DNA of 64,000 nt, taken from positions 2,201,487-2,265,486 of the forward strand of contig NZ_PYWK01000001.1 of NCBI RefSeq assembly GCF_003049645.1, read 5' to 3'. Position numbers and translations under genes: made by a program. The stretch comes from Metasolibacillus fluoroglycofenilyticus (lineage in GTDB: Bacteria > Bacillota > Bacilli > Bacillales_A > Planococcaceae). The notes under the pieces are model-generated. The model saw only the letters and a list, made by a program, of their open reading frames with translations, was not told where the DNA came from and made no database searches. Positions 18,614-26,810 of the stretch are shown one piece after another; position 1 is the first letter of the stretch; every line of letters starts with the position of its first letter.

Positions 18614-19744
18614 TTAGGATAATCGTCCTTTAAAATCTTCATAGCTAAATTGCTTTTGAATGCGACACTCGCCATTCGCATCTTGAATAACAATCGCAGG
18701 TAAAGCCATCCCATTAAATGTATTGTTTTTTACCATGGAGTAAATCGCCATATCTTCAAATACGAGACGATCTCCTACAGCTAACGGCTGGTCGAATGAA
18801 TAATCACCAATCACATCGCCTGCTAAACAAGTCGGGCCTCCTAAGCGGTAAGCATGTGGCTTTTCGCCTACTTTGCCCGAGTTTTGAAGTGGGGGTCGGT
18901 AAGGCATTTCAAGCACATCTGGCATATGACAGGATGCTGATGTATCTAAAATCGCTAGCTCCATGCCATTTTCCAATGTTTCTAAGACAGTCGTAACTAA
19001 ATAACCCGCTCTGTAGGCAATTGCCTCACCTGGCTCTAAATAAACCTCTAGCCCATATTTATCCTGCATTCGTTTAATACAAGACTCTAATAGTGGAATG
19101 TTATAATCTTCACGCGTAATATGGTGCCCTCCACCAAAATTAATCCATTTCATCTGCGGTAGCCATTGTCCAAACTTTTCTTCTACTGCATCAAGTGTCA
19201 CTGCCAATGCATCGGAATCTTGCTCGCATAATGTATGGAAGTGGATGCCGTCAATTTGCCCCAATAACTCGGGCTTGAAATGCTTTAAGGTAACACCAAA
19301 ACGACAGCCACGAGCACAAGGGTCATAAATTTCAGGTCCTTCCTGCGTAGAGCATTCAGGATTAATACGCAAGCCGACGCTTTTGCCAGCTGCGCGTACT
19401 TTCGCTCCGAATTTCTCCACTTGCGCAAAGGAATTGAAAACGATATGGTCGCATAGCTCGATAATTTCGTCGATTTCATCCTCGCGATATGCTGGAGAAA
19501 AAACATGGTTTTCCTTCCCCATTTCCTCTCGACCAAGCTTAGCCTCATACAAACCGCTTGACGCAGTACCGTTTAAATATTTACCGATTAACGGATACAG
19601 TGAAAACATCGAAAATGCCTTTTGTGCCAAAATAATTTTACAGCCTGTTCGCTCCATAACCCCATGTAAAATTTTCAAGTTATTTTCAATTAACACTTCA
19701 TCTACAACGTAGCTTGGTGTTGGTACTTGTTCAAACTTCATCAT
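18614..19744 (-). CDS. nspC: Carboxynorspermidine/carboxyspermidine decarboxylase
   Basis: PLP enzyme with an alanine-racemase-like barrel that decarboxylates carboxy(nor)spermidine, or a related carboxyaminopropyl compound, to the polyamine. The PLP lysine lies in ILAQKAFSMF (about residue 42). The family's GFGGGHH-type loop appears as NFGGGHHITRED, and RLGGPTCLAGDVIGDY near the C-terminus holds the cross-subunit catalytic cysteine. Length is 376 aa. Its ATG overlaps the stop codon of the dehydrogenase gene (TAATGATG), so the two are translationally coupled. A 17-base match to repeat B lies inside the gene (18884-18900). Confidence 0.88.
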   Translation of the reverse strand: MMKFEQVPTPSYVVDEVLIENNLKILHGVMERTGCKIILAQKAFSMFSLYPLIGKYLNGTASSGLYEAKLGREEMGKENHVFSPAYREDEIDEIIELCDHIVFNSFAQVEKFGAKVRAAGKSVGLRINPECSTQEGPEIYDPCARGCRFGVTLKHFKPELLGQIDGIHFHTLCEQDSDALAVTLDAVEEKFGQWLPQMKWINFGGGHHITREDYNIPLLESCIKRMQDKYGLEVYLEPGEAIAYRAGYLVTTVLETLENGMELAILDTSASCHMPDVLEMPYRPPLQNSGKVGEKPHAYRLGGPTCLAGDVIGDYSFDQPLAVGDRLVFEDMAIYSMVKNNTFNGMALPAIVIQDANGECRIQKQFSYEDFKGRLS

Positions 19745-20943
19745 TAGTCAACTAACTCCGGATTGAAGCTTTCTTTCCAAGGTAAGCCCCATTTATTTAA
19801 TGCATCCATGAATGGGTCTGGATTGAATTCCTCTACATTATATACACCTGGCTTGTTCCATTCACCATTGACAACGAGCATTGCACCAATCATCGCAGGC
19901 ACGCCTGTTGTGTAAGAAACTGCCTGTGAACCAACCTCTGCATAACAAGCTTCATGGTCACAAATATTGTATACGTAGTAAGTTTTATCTTGTCCGTCTT
20001 TTTTACCACGGAAAATACAGCCGATATTTGTTTTTCCTTTTGTACGTGGACCAAGTGATGCTGGGTCTGGTAATACTGCTTTTAAAAATTGTAATGGAAT
20101 AATTTCTTTACCTTCAAACATAATTGGCTCGATTGAAGTCATGCCAACGTTTTCTAAGCATTTTAAATGCGTTAAATAGCTTTGGCCAAATGTCATGAAG
20201 AAGCGGATTTGCTTTAAGCCAGGTACGTTTTTCGCTAATGATTCCAATTCTTCATGGTATAGCAAGTACATATCCTTTTCGCCAACTTCTTCAAAATTAT
20301 AAACACGTTTAATTTCCATTGGCTGTGTTTCAATCCACTCGCCCTCTTTCCAGTAACGACCATTCGCAGATACTTCACGAATATTAATTTCTGGATTAAA
20401 GTTTGTTGCGAATGGATAGCCATGGTCACCACCATTGCAGTCTAAAATATCGATATATTCGATTTCATCAAAATGATGCTTTAAAGCATGTGCTGTAAAT
20501 ACACCTGTTACTCCTGGGTCGAAGCCTGAGCCTAAAAGTGCCGTAATACCAGCTTCTTTAAAGCGATCATGGTAAGCCCATTGCCATTTATATTCAAATT
20601 TCGCTGTGTCCTCTGGCTCATAGTTTGCTGTATCCATATAATGTGTTTTTGTTGCTAAGCATGCGTCCATAATCGTTAAATCTTGATATGGTAATGCAAG
20701 GTTCATCACAATATCAGGCTTTACCTCGTTAATTAACGCGATAAGCTCCTCTACATTGTCTGCATCAACTTGTGCAGTTGTAATTATTGTACCTTTGCCA
20801 TCTAATTTTGCTTTTAATTCGTCACATTTTGCTTTTGTACGACTAGCGATACAAATTTCCTCGAATACCTCGCTATTTTGTACACATTTGTGTACTGCTA
20901 CAGATGCCACGCCACCTGCTCCGATAATTAATGCCTTTGCCAT
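19744..20943 (-). CDS. Carboxyspermidine-type dehydrogenase (saccharopine dehydrogenase fold)
   Basis: NAD(P)H-dependent enzyme that joins aspartate beta-semialdehyde to an amine (putrescine, diaminopropane or agmatine, depending on the enzyme) before decarboxylation by the next gene. The Rossmann motif AKALIIGAGGVASVAVHKC stands at the N-terminus. GSGFDPGVTGVFTAHALKHHFDEI and NICDHEACYAEVGSQAVSYTTG are typical of the CANSDH/Lys1 group. Start taken at ATG 20943, nine bases after AAAGGAG and one base after the speE stop. Length 399 aa. The exact amine substrate cannot be told from sequence. Confidence 0.85.
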   Translation of the reverse strand: MAKALIIGAGGVASVAVHKCVQNSEVFEEICIASRTKAKCDELKAKLDGKGTIITTAQVDADNVEELIALINEVKPDIVMNLALPYQDLTIMDACLATKTHYMDTANYEPEDTAKFEYKWQWAYHDRFKEAGITALLGSGFDPGVTGVFTAHALKHHFDEIEYIDILDCNGGDHGYPFATNFNPEINIREVSANGRYWKEGEWIETQPMEIKRVYNFEEVGEKDMYLLYHEELESLAKNVPGLKQIRFFMTFGQSYLTHLKCLENVGMTSIEPIMFEGKEIIPLQFLKAVLPDPASLGPRTKGKTNIGCIFRGKKDGQDKTYYVYNICDHEACYAEVGSQAVSYTTGVPAMIGAMLVVNGEWNKPGVYNVEEFNPDPFMDALNKWGLPWKESFNPELVD

Positions 20944-20944
20944 T

Positions 20945-21811
20945 TTACTCGTCTCCTTTGTTTTCAACTTCTGTTAATAATTTTTGTACGTAATTCGGTA
21001 AATAGAATGCGCCTTTATGCAGATTCGAATTATAATATTTCGTTGCAATATTATTGGCCTTCCAAACGCTTGCACTCATATCCTTTACCGGATGATATTT
21101 TTTAGATGCAAAACCAAATAACCAGTGCCCTGATGGATATGTCGGGATGTGTGCCTGATACACACGACTAATTGGGAAGCATTCAATAATACGTTGATGC
21201 GCGCGCTGCATTGCAGCAACATCCTCATCATAAAACGGGCTTTCATGCTGATTAACCATAATGCCATCTTCTTTTAATGCTTTATAACAGCTCCCATAAA
21301 ACTCTCGTGTAAATAGGCCTTCGCCTGGTCCAAATGGATCTGTCGAATCAACAATAATAATATCGTATTCATTTTCACAAAACCGAACATATTTTAAGCC
21401 ATCCTCAATATGAATGTGGACACGCGGGTCATCAAACTTGCTTGCTGTTTGTGGCAAATATTTTTTTGCCGCCTCAATGACCATTTCGTCGATTTCGACT
21501 AAGTCAATATGCTCAATAGCTTGATATTGTACAAGCTCACGTACAACACCACCGTCACCCGCTCCGATAATTAACACCTTTTTAGGATTCGGATGCACAG
21601 CCATCGGAACATGCGTAATCATCTCGTGATAAATAAATTCGTCCTTCTCTGTCAACATCATAAAGCCATCTAGTGTAAGAAAGCGTCCGAATTCCTTCGA
21701 TTCAAACACATCGATGCGCTGAAATTCACTTTGCGCGCTATATAGCTGTTTATCTACTTTTATCGACAGTCTCACATTCGGTGTATGGCTTTCGCTAAAC
21801 CATAAATCCAT
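20945..21811 (-). CDS. speE: Spermidine synthase (aminopropyltransferase)
   Basis: Transfers the aminopropyl group of decarboxylated S-adenosylmethionine to putrescine or a similar amine. Motifs are intact: LIIGAGDGGVVREL for nucleotide binding, VEIDEMVIEAAKKYLP, the catalytic IIVDSTDPFGPGEGLFTREF, and IPTYPSGHWLFGFASK. Length 288 aa is normal. ATG 21811 lies one base after the speA stop, and GGAGGTG falls inside the end of speA, so translation is coupled. No SAM decarboxylase (speD) is seen in the window. Confidence 0.92.
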   Translation of the reverse strand: MDLWFSESHTPNVRLSIKVDKQLYSAQSEFQRIDVFESKEFGRFLTLDGFMMLTEKDEFIYHEMITHVPMAVHPNPKKVLIIGAGDGGVVRELVQYQAIEHIDLVEIDEMVIEAAKKYLPQTASKFDDPRVHIHIEDGLKYVRFCENEYDIIIVDSTDPFGPGEGLFTREFYGSCYKALKEDGIMVNQHESPFYDEDVAAMQRAHQRIIECFPISRVYQAHIPTYPSGHWLFGFASKKYHPVKDMSASVWKANNIATKYYNSNLHKGAFYLPNYVQKLLTEVENKGDE

Positions 21812-21812
21812 C

Positions 21813-23273
21813 CTATCGCACCTCCGTTAACACGTTGAGTCGTGCAATTTCCAAATCCTCGGGACCGATAATTGTACAGTCCTTGTCTTTCGCATATTCA
21901 ATATATTCGACAATTTCCTGGGTAATTTTTTCACCCGGTGCTAAAATCGGAATGCCTGGCGGGTAACACATGACAAACTCACTACAAACGCGTCCAACCG
22001 TTTCACGTAGAGGCAAAAGCTCCTTTTCTGCATAAAACGCATATTGCGGCGTTGTAATTACTTGCGGATCGATATATTCTTGCGTAATAAGCCCTGCCTT
22101 ATCTGTTTTGTAGCGACGGCGAATTTCAGCTAATGCGCTAACAAGTCGCTCAATGTCTCGCTCTCTGTCCCCTACAGAAACATATGCTAAAATATTGCCA
22201 ATATCGCCAAACTCGATTTGAATATCGTATTCATCCCTTAAAATATCGTATACTTCAATCCCTGCTAGACCAATATCCAATGTATGAACCGATAACTTTG
22301 TTGCATCAAAATCGTAAATGCTATCGCCATTTATTAGCTCGCTTGAATACGCATAATAATCACCAATTTTGTTAATTTCCTCGCGTGCATATTGCGACAG
22401 CTTCATCACATGCTCAAAAATCTCCTTGCCATTTAACGCTAAATTACGACGTGATAAATCTAAACTTGATAATAATAAATAAGAGCCGCTTGTCGTTTGC
22501 GTTAAATTGACAATTTGCCGTGCATAGCCAACGTTGATTTTAGGACCCATTAATAAAAATGAGCTTTGCGTTAAGCTACCACCAGATTTATGCATACTTA
22601 CCGCTGCCATATCAGCACCAGCTGCCATCGCCGTAATTGGCATGTTTTCACCAAAATAAAAATGTGTGCCATGCGCTTCGTCAACGAGCACTAACATTTC
22701 ATGGTCATGCGCCAGTTTGACGATGCCCTGTAAATCAGAGCAAATGCCATAGTATGTTGGATTATTCACTAAAATTGCTTTAGCATCCGGATTTTCTTTA
22801 ATCGCTTTTTCTACTTGAGAAATTTTCATTCCTAGTGCAATTCCCAGCTTGTAATCCATATCTGGATTAACATAAACCGGCTCAGCTCCACATACAACAA
22901 GCGCATTAATAACGCTGCGGTGTACGTTACGTGGCAAAATAATTTTATCACCGCGCTTACACGCTGTTAAAATCATCGATTGCACTGCTGAAGTTGTGCC
23001 ATTCACCATGAAAAAGGCATGAGCTGCCCCGAATGCTTGTGCTGCTAGCTCCTCTGCATCTTTAATAACAGATACAGGATGGCATAAATTATCTAGCGGC
23101 TTCATCGAATTGACATCGACACTGACACATTGCTCTCCTAAAAAAGCTGTTAGTTCAGGGTTGCCGCGTCCACGTTTATGCCCCGGCACATCGAATGGTA
23201 CGATGCGTTTACTTTTAAATTGTTGTAGTGCATCGTAAATTGGTGCATCGTGCTGTGACAATCGTGTACTCAT
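21813..23273 (-). CDS. speA: Arginine decarboxylase (fold-I Orn/Lys/Arg decarboxylase)
   Basis: PLP enzyme of the aspartate-aminotransferase fold, as B. subtilis SpeA; it makes agmatine from arginine, though a lysine decarboxylase role cannot be excluded. The N-terminal PFDVPGHKRGRG motif, the cofactor aspartate in LVDEAHGTHF (about 198) and the Schiff-base lysine in VSMHKSGGSLTQSS (Lys229) are present. Length 486 aa matches SpeA. GGGGGGAAAAGG precedes the ATG. It is first of four coupled genes and is preceded by a leader of about 470 bases with two candidate promoters and several stem-loops. Confidence 0.9.
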   Translation of the reverse strand: MSTRLSQHDAPIYDALQQFKSKRIVPFDVPGHKRGRGNPELTAFLGEQCVSVDVNSMKPLDNLCHPVSVIKDAEELAAQAFGAAHAFFMVNGTTSAVQSMILTACKRGDKIILPRNVHRSVINALVVCGAEPVYVNPDMDYKLGIALGMKISQVEKAIKENPDAKAILVNNPTYYGICSDLQGIVKLAHDHEMLVLVDEAHGTHFYFGENMPITAMAAGADMAAVSMHKSGGSLTQSSFLLMGPKINVGYARQIVNLTQTTSGSYLLLSSLDLSRRNLALNGKEIFEHVMKLSQYAREEINKIGDYYAYSSELINGDSIYDFDATKLSVHTLDIGLAGIEVYDILRDEYDIQIEFGDIGNILAYVSVGDRERDIERLVSALAEIRRRYKTDKAGLITQEYIDPQVITTPQYAFYAEKELLPLRETVGRVCSEFVMCYPPGIPILAPGEKITQEIVEYIEYAKDKDCTIIGPEDLEIARLNVLTEVR

Positions 23274-23304
23274 CCTTTTCCCCCCTAAATTCAGTGCTTA
23301 TCCG

Positions 23305-23354
23305 TTCAAAAGAAAAAAGCAAGTGAACGGTATACGCACCATCTCACTTGCTTT
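23305..23354 (-). terminator. Possible attenuator hairpin in the speA leader
   Basis: AAAAGCAAGTGA and TCACTTGC with a following T-rich stretch (minus strand) form a strong stem 40-80 bases upstream of the speA start. As transcription from the upstream promoters must cross it, it looks like a leader terminator. Confidence 0.6.
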
Positions 23355-23382
23355 TGTATGTATTGTTTATGAAAAGTCCCTT

Positions 23383-23485
23383 TGTAAAAAAACCCATTTC
23401 TACGGCGCAAAATAAACCCGTAGCAGTGCTAAGAGGAAAGTCTTTTCAATATTCATACATAACCGAATAGGTTTTTTTAGAGTCT
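23383..23485 (-). other. Long-range helix in the speA leader
   Basis: On the minus strand AAAAAAACCTATT (about 23471-23483) can pair along 13 positions, with one G-U, to AATGGGTTTTTTT (about 23386-23398). It encloses a CTACGG/CCGTAG stem. The second arm ends in seven T, so this could be another terminator or a switching helix. Confidence 0.45.
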
Positions 23486-23529
23486 ATATAGCAAATAATT
23501 ACTTTTACTACTCTTATTGACCGTTTCAC

Positions 23530-23735
23530 AAGTTGATGTGCATTTCTACACTGGTTGTAAAGTAACCAACTTATAAAATTTGAGCTTCTAACTCAATCAA
23601 TAAAGCAACTTGACGTTGCCAGTCGGCAGTTGACCCGGCTGTCCGTATGGCCTTAACTTTCCTCAGCAAATGAAGCTTACCGAAAGTGGTCAAAAAGTAT
23701 TTGCTGGAAAGACTCTTTTTTGAATATTTGCTTTC
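23530..23735 (-). ncRNA. Candidate structured RNA in the speA 5' leader
   Basis: A dense run of stem-loops. Plus-strand coordinates of the arms: AAGTTG/CAACTT 23530-23535 with 23567-23572, closing a possible three-way junction; TTGAG/CTCAA 23580-23596; GCAAC/GTTGC 23605-23619; CAGTCGG/CCGGCTG 23620-23641; CAGCAAAT/ATTTGCTG 23664-23706; GGAAAG/CTTTCC 23706-23735. It lies between a sigma-A-like promoter and the leader hairpins of speA, as an aptamer would. I could not match it to any riboswitch class I know. One stem has a G-U only if read on the plus strand, so orientation is not proved. Confidence 0.45.
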
Positions 23736-23753
23736 CAATTTAACAACTCGTTC

Positions 23754-23782
23754 AGTTTAACAATGCATGTTTTATTTGTCAA
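23754..23782 (-). promoter_or_regulatory. Candidate sigma-A promoter of the speA operon, proximal
   Basis: Minus strand TTGACA, 17 bases, TAAACT. The -35 is perfect and the -10 has four of six matches. Predicted start about 23747, just ahead of the structured leader. Confidence 0.65.
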
Positions 23783-23839
23783 TTACATTCAGCATATTTT
23801 TTTGCGGAAAGTGAAAGAAATTTCTTTCCCCATTATGCG

Positions 23840-23867
23840 ATTATAGTTATATCAAGCTTTCAAACAA
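23840..23867 (-). promoter_or_regulatory. Candidate sigma-A promoter of the speA operon, distal
   Basis: Minus strand TTGTTT, 16 bases, TATAAT. The -10 is perfect. Confidence 0.45.
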
Positions 23868-23922
23868 TTGTTACAGTTTGATTGCAGGTGGGGGATTTTT
23901 GTATCTGACACTTAAAAAAACA

Positions 23923-23948
23923 TGTACTCCTACGGTTACTCATCGTAA
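23923..23948 (-). repeat. Short copy of repeat A left-end motif
   Basis: The minus strand reads ACGATGAGTAACCGTAGGAG, close to the repeat A left end. It lies between the sugar dehydrogenase gene and the speA promoters. Confidence 0.5.
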
Positions 23949-24016
23949 AATATCACTGCGGAAAATCAGAAAATTCATTTAATTCGTTAACAAAATAATC
24001 GTATAAACAGTAGACC

Positions 24017-25066
24017 TTAATTGGAGAGAATGATTTTATATAATTTATCATCATACTTCTGTGGATTACCACGACCATCTGTATTATTGCTAATAAAATA
24101 CAACACACCATCTTCAATATATACATCGCGAATTCTGCCGAGTCCTGTTACAACTTCCTCGTATTGCTTTGCTTCAATGTCAAATGCTAAAATGGCTGTG
24201 CCTCGTAATGCTGCCACATATAATTTACCATCATAAAAATCCATTCCGGAGGGTGCCCAAGTTGTCTCCGTTCCTGAGGTAAACTGTGGGGAATGCATCC
24301 CTTGCTGTGTTTCATTTCCTTCAATTAGTGGCCAGCCATAGTTTTGACCTGCTTGTATTTGATTAATTTCATCATTTTTAGCGCTACCATGCTCACTCGC
24401 GTATAGTGTAGCATCTGGCAACCAGCTAAGACCTTGCGCATTGCGATGACCATAACTATAAATATAGGAATTAGGAAATGGATTATCCTTTGGAATCGAG
24501 CCATCCAAATTTACTCTTAAAATTTTACCTCCTAATGATTGGAGATTTTGAGCTAAGCTTGCTTCCGATGCGTCACCCGCTGTTGCATATAGCTTTTGGT
24601 CTGGCCCAATTTTTAGACGTCCCCCATGATGATATGTCCCACTTGGTATTTGATCAATAAGCAAGTCTTTTTCATACCAAATATTATCCTCTAAATAAAG
24701 CGTTATAATGCGATTAAACTGCGCTACTTTATCAACATATGTGTAATAGGCATAGGCTAATTTTGAATCCTGAAAATCAGGTGCAAGCACAAAGCCTAAT
24801 AAACCTGCCTCTGCTACTGTTGCTAGCTCTTTCTCAAGTACAACTTGCTGTCGTTCCATTTTTCCATTTTTAATTTTAACAATGCTTCCCGCACGTTCCG
24901 TTAGATAAAAAGTATCTTCTATTTTTGCGATTGCCCAGGGTGCTCGTAAATTTTCTGCAGCCACTTGCTGTACCTCGTTTTGTTGCTTATTGAACACAAA
25001 CGATTGCGGCTCATCTATAGAGCATCCTGCGAGTAGTAGAATGCTTAATAAATATAAATATTTCAT
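24017..25066 (-). CDS. Lipoprotein PQQ-dependent sugar dehydrogenase-like protein
   Basis: A six-bladed beta-propeller of the soluble glucose/aldose sugar dehydrogenase family (GSDH), expected to oxidise sugars outside the cell if PQQ is available. MKYLYLLSILLLAGCS is a lipoprotein signal with lipobox LAGC, so it is anchored to the outer face of the membrane. Family motifs include NLRAPWAIA, YHHGGRLKIGPDQKLYATAGD with the catalytic histidine, and SYGHRNAQGLSW. Start at ATG 25066 after AGGGGGGAATGG; an upstream start adds only ten unlikely residues. Length 349 aa. No PQQ synthesis genes are in the window. Confidence 0.85.
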   Translation of the reverse strand: MKYLYLLSILLLAGCSIDEPQSFVFNKQQNEVQQVAAENLRAPWAIAKIEDTFYLTERAGSIVKIKNGKMERQQVVLEKELATVAEAGLLGFVLAPDFQDSKLAYAYYTYVDKVAQFNRIITLYLEDNIWYEKDLLIDQIPSGTYHHGGRLKIGPDQKLYATAGDASEASLAQNLQSLGGKILRVNLDGSIPKDNPFPNSYIYSYGHRNAQGLSWLPDATLYASEHGSAKNDEINQIQAGQNYGWPLIEGNETQQGMHSPQFTSGTETTWAPSGMDFYDGKLYVAALRGTAILAFDIEAKQYEEVVTGLGRIRDVYIEDGVLYFISNNTDGRGNPQKYDDKLYKIILSN

Positions 25067-25199
25067 CCATTCCCCCCTAATTAGCAAAATATACATCTAT
25101 AACGCCTCGATGCAATTGGATACCACCTAAAAAATCAATAGAAACACAGAATAAAATACTTTTTTTATAGCTTTCCAGCTCTTTCACTTTATTGTACCA

Positions 25200-25400
25200 A
25201 GATTTCTTCGAGCTGTTTGGTCGAGGTGAACCTAAAACAAGTCTATATGAAACTTTAACAACACATTATCTCATCGCTTCCCTTTTACTTAAGATAAACA
25301 CGGCTGAAGCCAATGTCTCTCCTCTTTTCAAAGTTGGATTTCTCCATTTTCATAAGTAAACATCTTATCATAAAACAAAAACAAAGATGTTCTTAAAGCT
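25200..25400 (-). repeat. Partial copy of repeat C
   Basis: CATCGCTTCCCTTTTACT and the following GCTGAAGCCAATGT match the interior of the repeat C copies at 33539 and 57012. The ends are not clear. It lies behind the RlmI-type gene. The rest of this 350-base gap has a small repeat A remnant near 25100 and no gene. Confidence 0.5.
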
Positions 25401-25419
25401 AGCTAAGGACTCCCTACCC

Positions 25420-26604
25420 TTAAAGCACTTGAATAACAACGACTTTTAAATAATTAAATTCTGGGTAATTATGTGGTACTTGAAAATCTTCCGGTAGCTG
25501 GTGCTGCTCTAAAATTTTATAGCGCTTGTTTGAATCTTTAAAGGCCTTATCAATGAAGGTTTTGAACTTTTTCATATTGAAGCTAGCATTATTTGTCGAG
25601 GCAATAATTACACCATTTGGCGCTGTAATTGTTAGTGTATCTCTCAGCAATTTTGGATAATCTTTCGCCGTGCTAAATGTCATTTTTTTCGTGCGTGCAA
25701 AGCTCGGTGGGTCTAATATGACAACATCAAACGTTAATTGATGACGGGCCGCATAGCTAAAGTAATCAAAAACATTCATCACTTTAATATCCTGCGCCTC
25801 GTAGTCAATCGCATTGACACTAAATTGCTCAATTGTTTTTGGCAAGCTACGTTTCGCTAAATCGACGCTCGTTGTTTTTGTTGCACCGCCAAGTGCTGCA
25901 GCCACCGAAAATGCACCTGTATAAGAAAATGTATTGAGCACTGTTTTTCCTGCTGCATACGAATCGCGCAGGACTTTACGCACATTACGTTGATCGAGGA
26001 ATATACCCGTCATCGCCCCATCATTCAAATCTACCGCATAATGCATGCCATTCTCTTGAATAATAATTGGAAACTCGCCCTCTTCCCCTGACACATAGTC
26101 ATCCTGCTCCACATATTGCCCGTTCACATTAAAGCGCTTCTTCTCATAAACACCGCGTGCATTTACCACTTCCATTAGTGCCGCATACACATCCTCGCGG
26201 AACGTATAAATTCCCTCGCTATACCAGCTCACCATATAAAAACCATTGAAGAAATCAATCGTTAAACCGCCGATGCCATCCCCTTCCCCGTTAAAAATGC
26301 GGAAAGCTGTTGTGTCATCTGCCTCAAAAAAGCTCGTTCGACATGTCACAGCCTCATGAATTCTCTTCGCAAAAAAAGCACGGTCAATTTGTTCATTTGC
26401 GTTACGTGTTAGCACCCAACCAACGCCCTTATTTTGCACACCATAATAGCCTGTTGCAATATATTGTCCCTTGTTGTCTACTAATTTCACAAGTGTTCCT
26501 TCTATGATTGAGGCATCCTCATTTTCTACAGCATCTTTTAAAATTAATGGATAGCCATTTTTTAATTCTTTTACATAATTTTCTTTAATCAATAATGTTG
26601 TCAT
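25420..26604 (-). CDS. rlmI: 23S rRNA (cytosine) methyltransferase, RlmI-type
   Basis: Class I SAM-dependent methyltransferase with an N-terminal PUA RNA-binding domain (about 1-75) and a middle EEHEI-like region. The catalytic domain holds GIFLDQRNVRKVLR, VLNTFSYTGAFSVAAALGGA (SAM-binding glycine loop) and VVILDPPSFART. E. coli RlmI makes m5C1962 in 23S rRNA; B. subtilis YwbD is the likely counterpart. Start taken at ATG 26604 (MTTLLIKENY) after AAAGGATG; an ATG 24 bases upstream has a weaker site. Length 394 aa. Confidence 0.85.
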   Translation of the reverse strand: MTTLLIKENYVKELKNGYPLILKDAVENEDASIIEGTLVKLVDNKGQYIATGYYGVQNKGVGWVLTRNANEQIDRAFFAKRIHEAVTCRTSFFEADDTTAFRIFNGEGDGIGGLTIDFFNGFYMVSWYSEGIYTFREDVYAALMEVVNARGVYEKKRFNVNGQYVEQDDYVSGEEGEFPIIIQENGMHYAVDLNDGAMTGIFLDQRNVRKVLRDSYAAGKTVLNTFSYTGAFSVAAALGGATKTTSVDLAKRSLPKTIEQFSVNAIDYEAQDIKVMNVFDYFSYAARHQLTFDVVILDPPSFARTKKMTFSTAKDYPKLLRDTLTITAPNGVIIASTNNASFNMKKFKTFIDKAFKDSNKRYKILEQHQLPEDFQVPHNYPEFNYLKVVVIQVL

Positions 26605-26763
26605 GTCGTCATCCTTTGTCTTTGGCATTTCTTCTATTATACATTAAGGGCATCTCAAAAGCGTGCTATAGCTGCTATTGGATTTCTTTTAAAATGTGAT
26701 AAACACTGAATTTTGCGGCTTTTCTCTAAGGTTAAATTGAGTAATGAAAACAAACTTTCGTTA

Positions 26764-26801
26764 CATTAAAAGGAGGAGCTATCTTTTTCGACAGCTCCCC
26801 C
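26764..26801 (-). terminator. Terminator of leuS
   Basis: Minus strand GGGGGAGCTGTC pairs with GATAGCTCCTCC and is followed by TTTTAAT. Confidence 0.85.
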
Positions 26802-26810
26802 TTCTTTCCA

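Noticed and set aside
23530-23735. Known riboswitch upstream of speA
   Set aside because: I compared it with the hallmark motifs of the common classes (S-box, L-box, T-box, cyclic di-GMP, guanidine, cobalamin, M-box) and found no match; a covariance-model search is needed to be sure.
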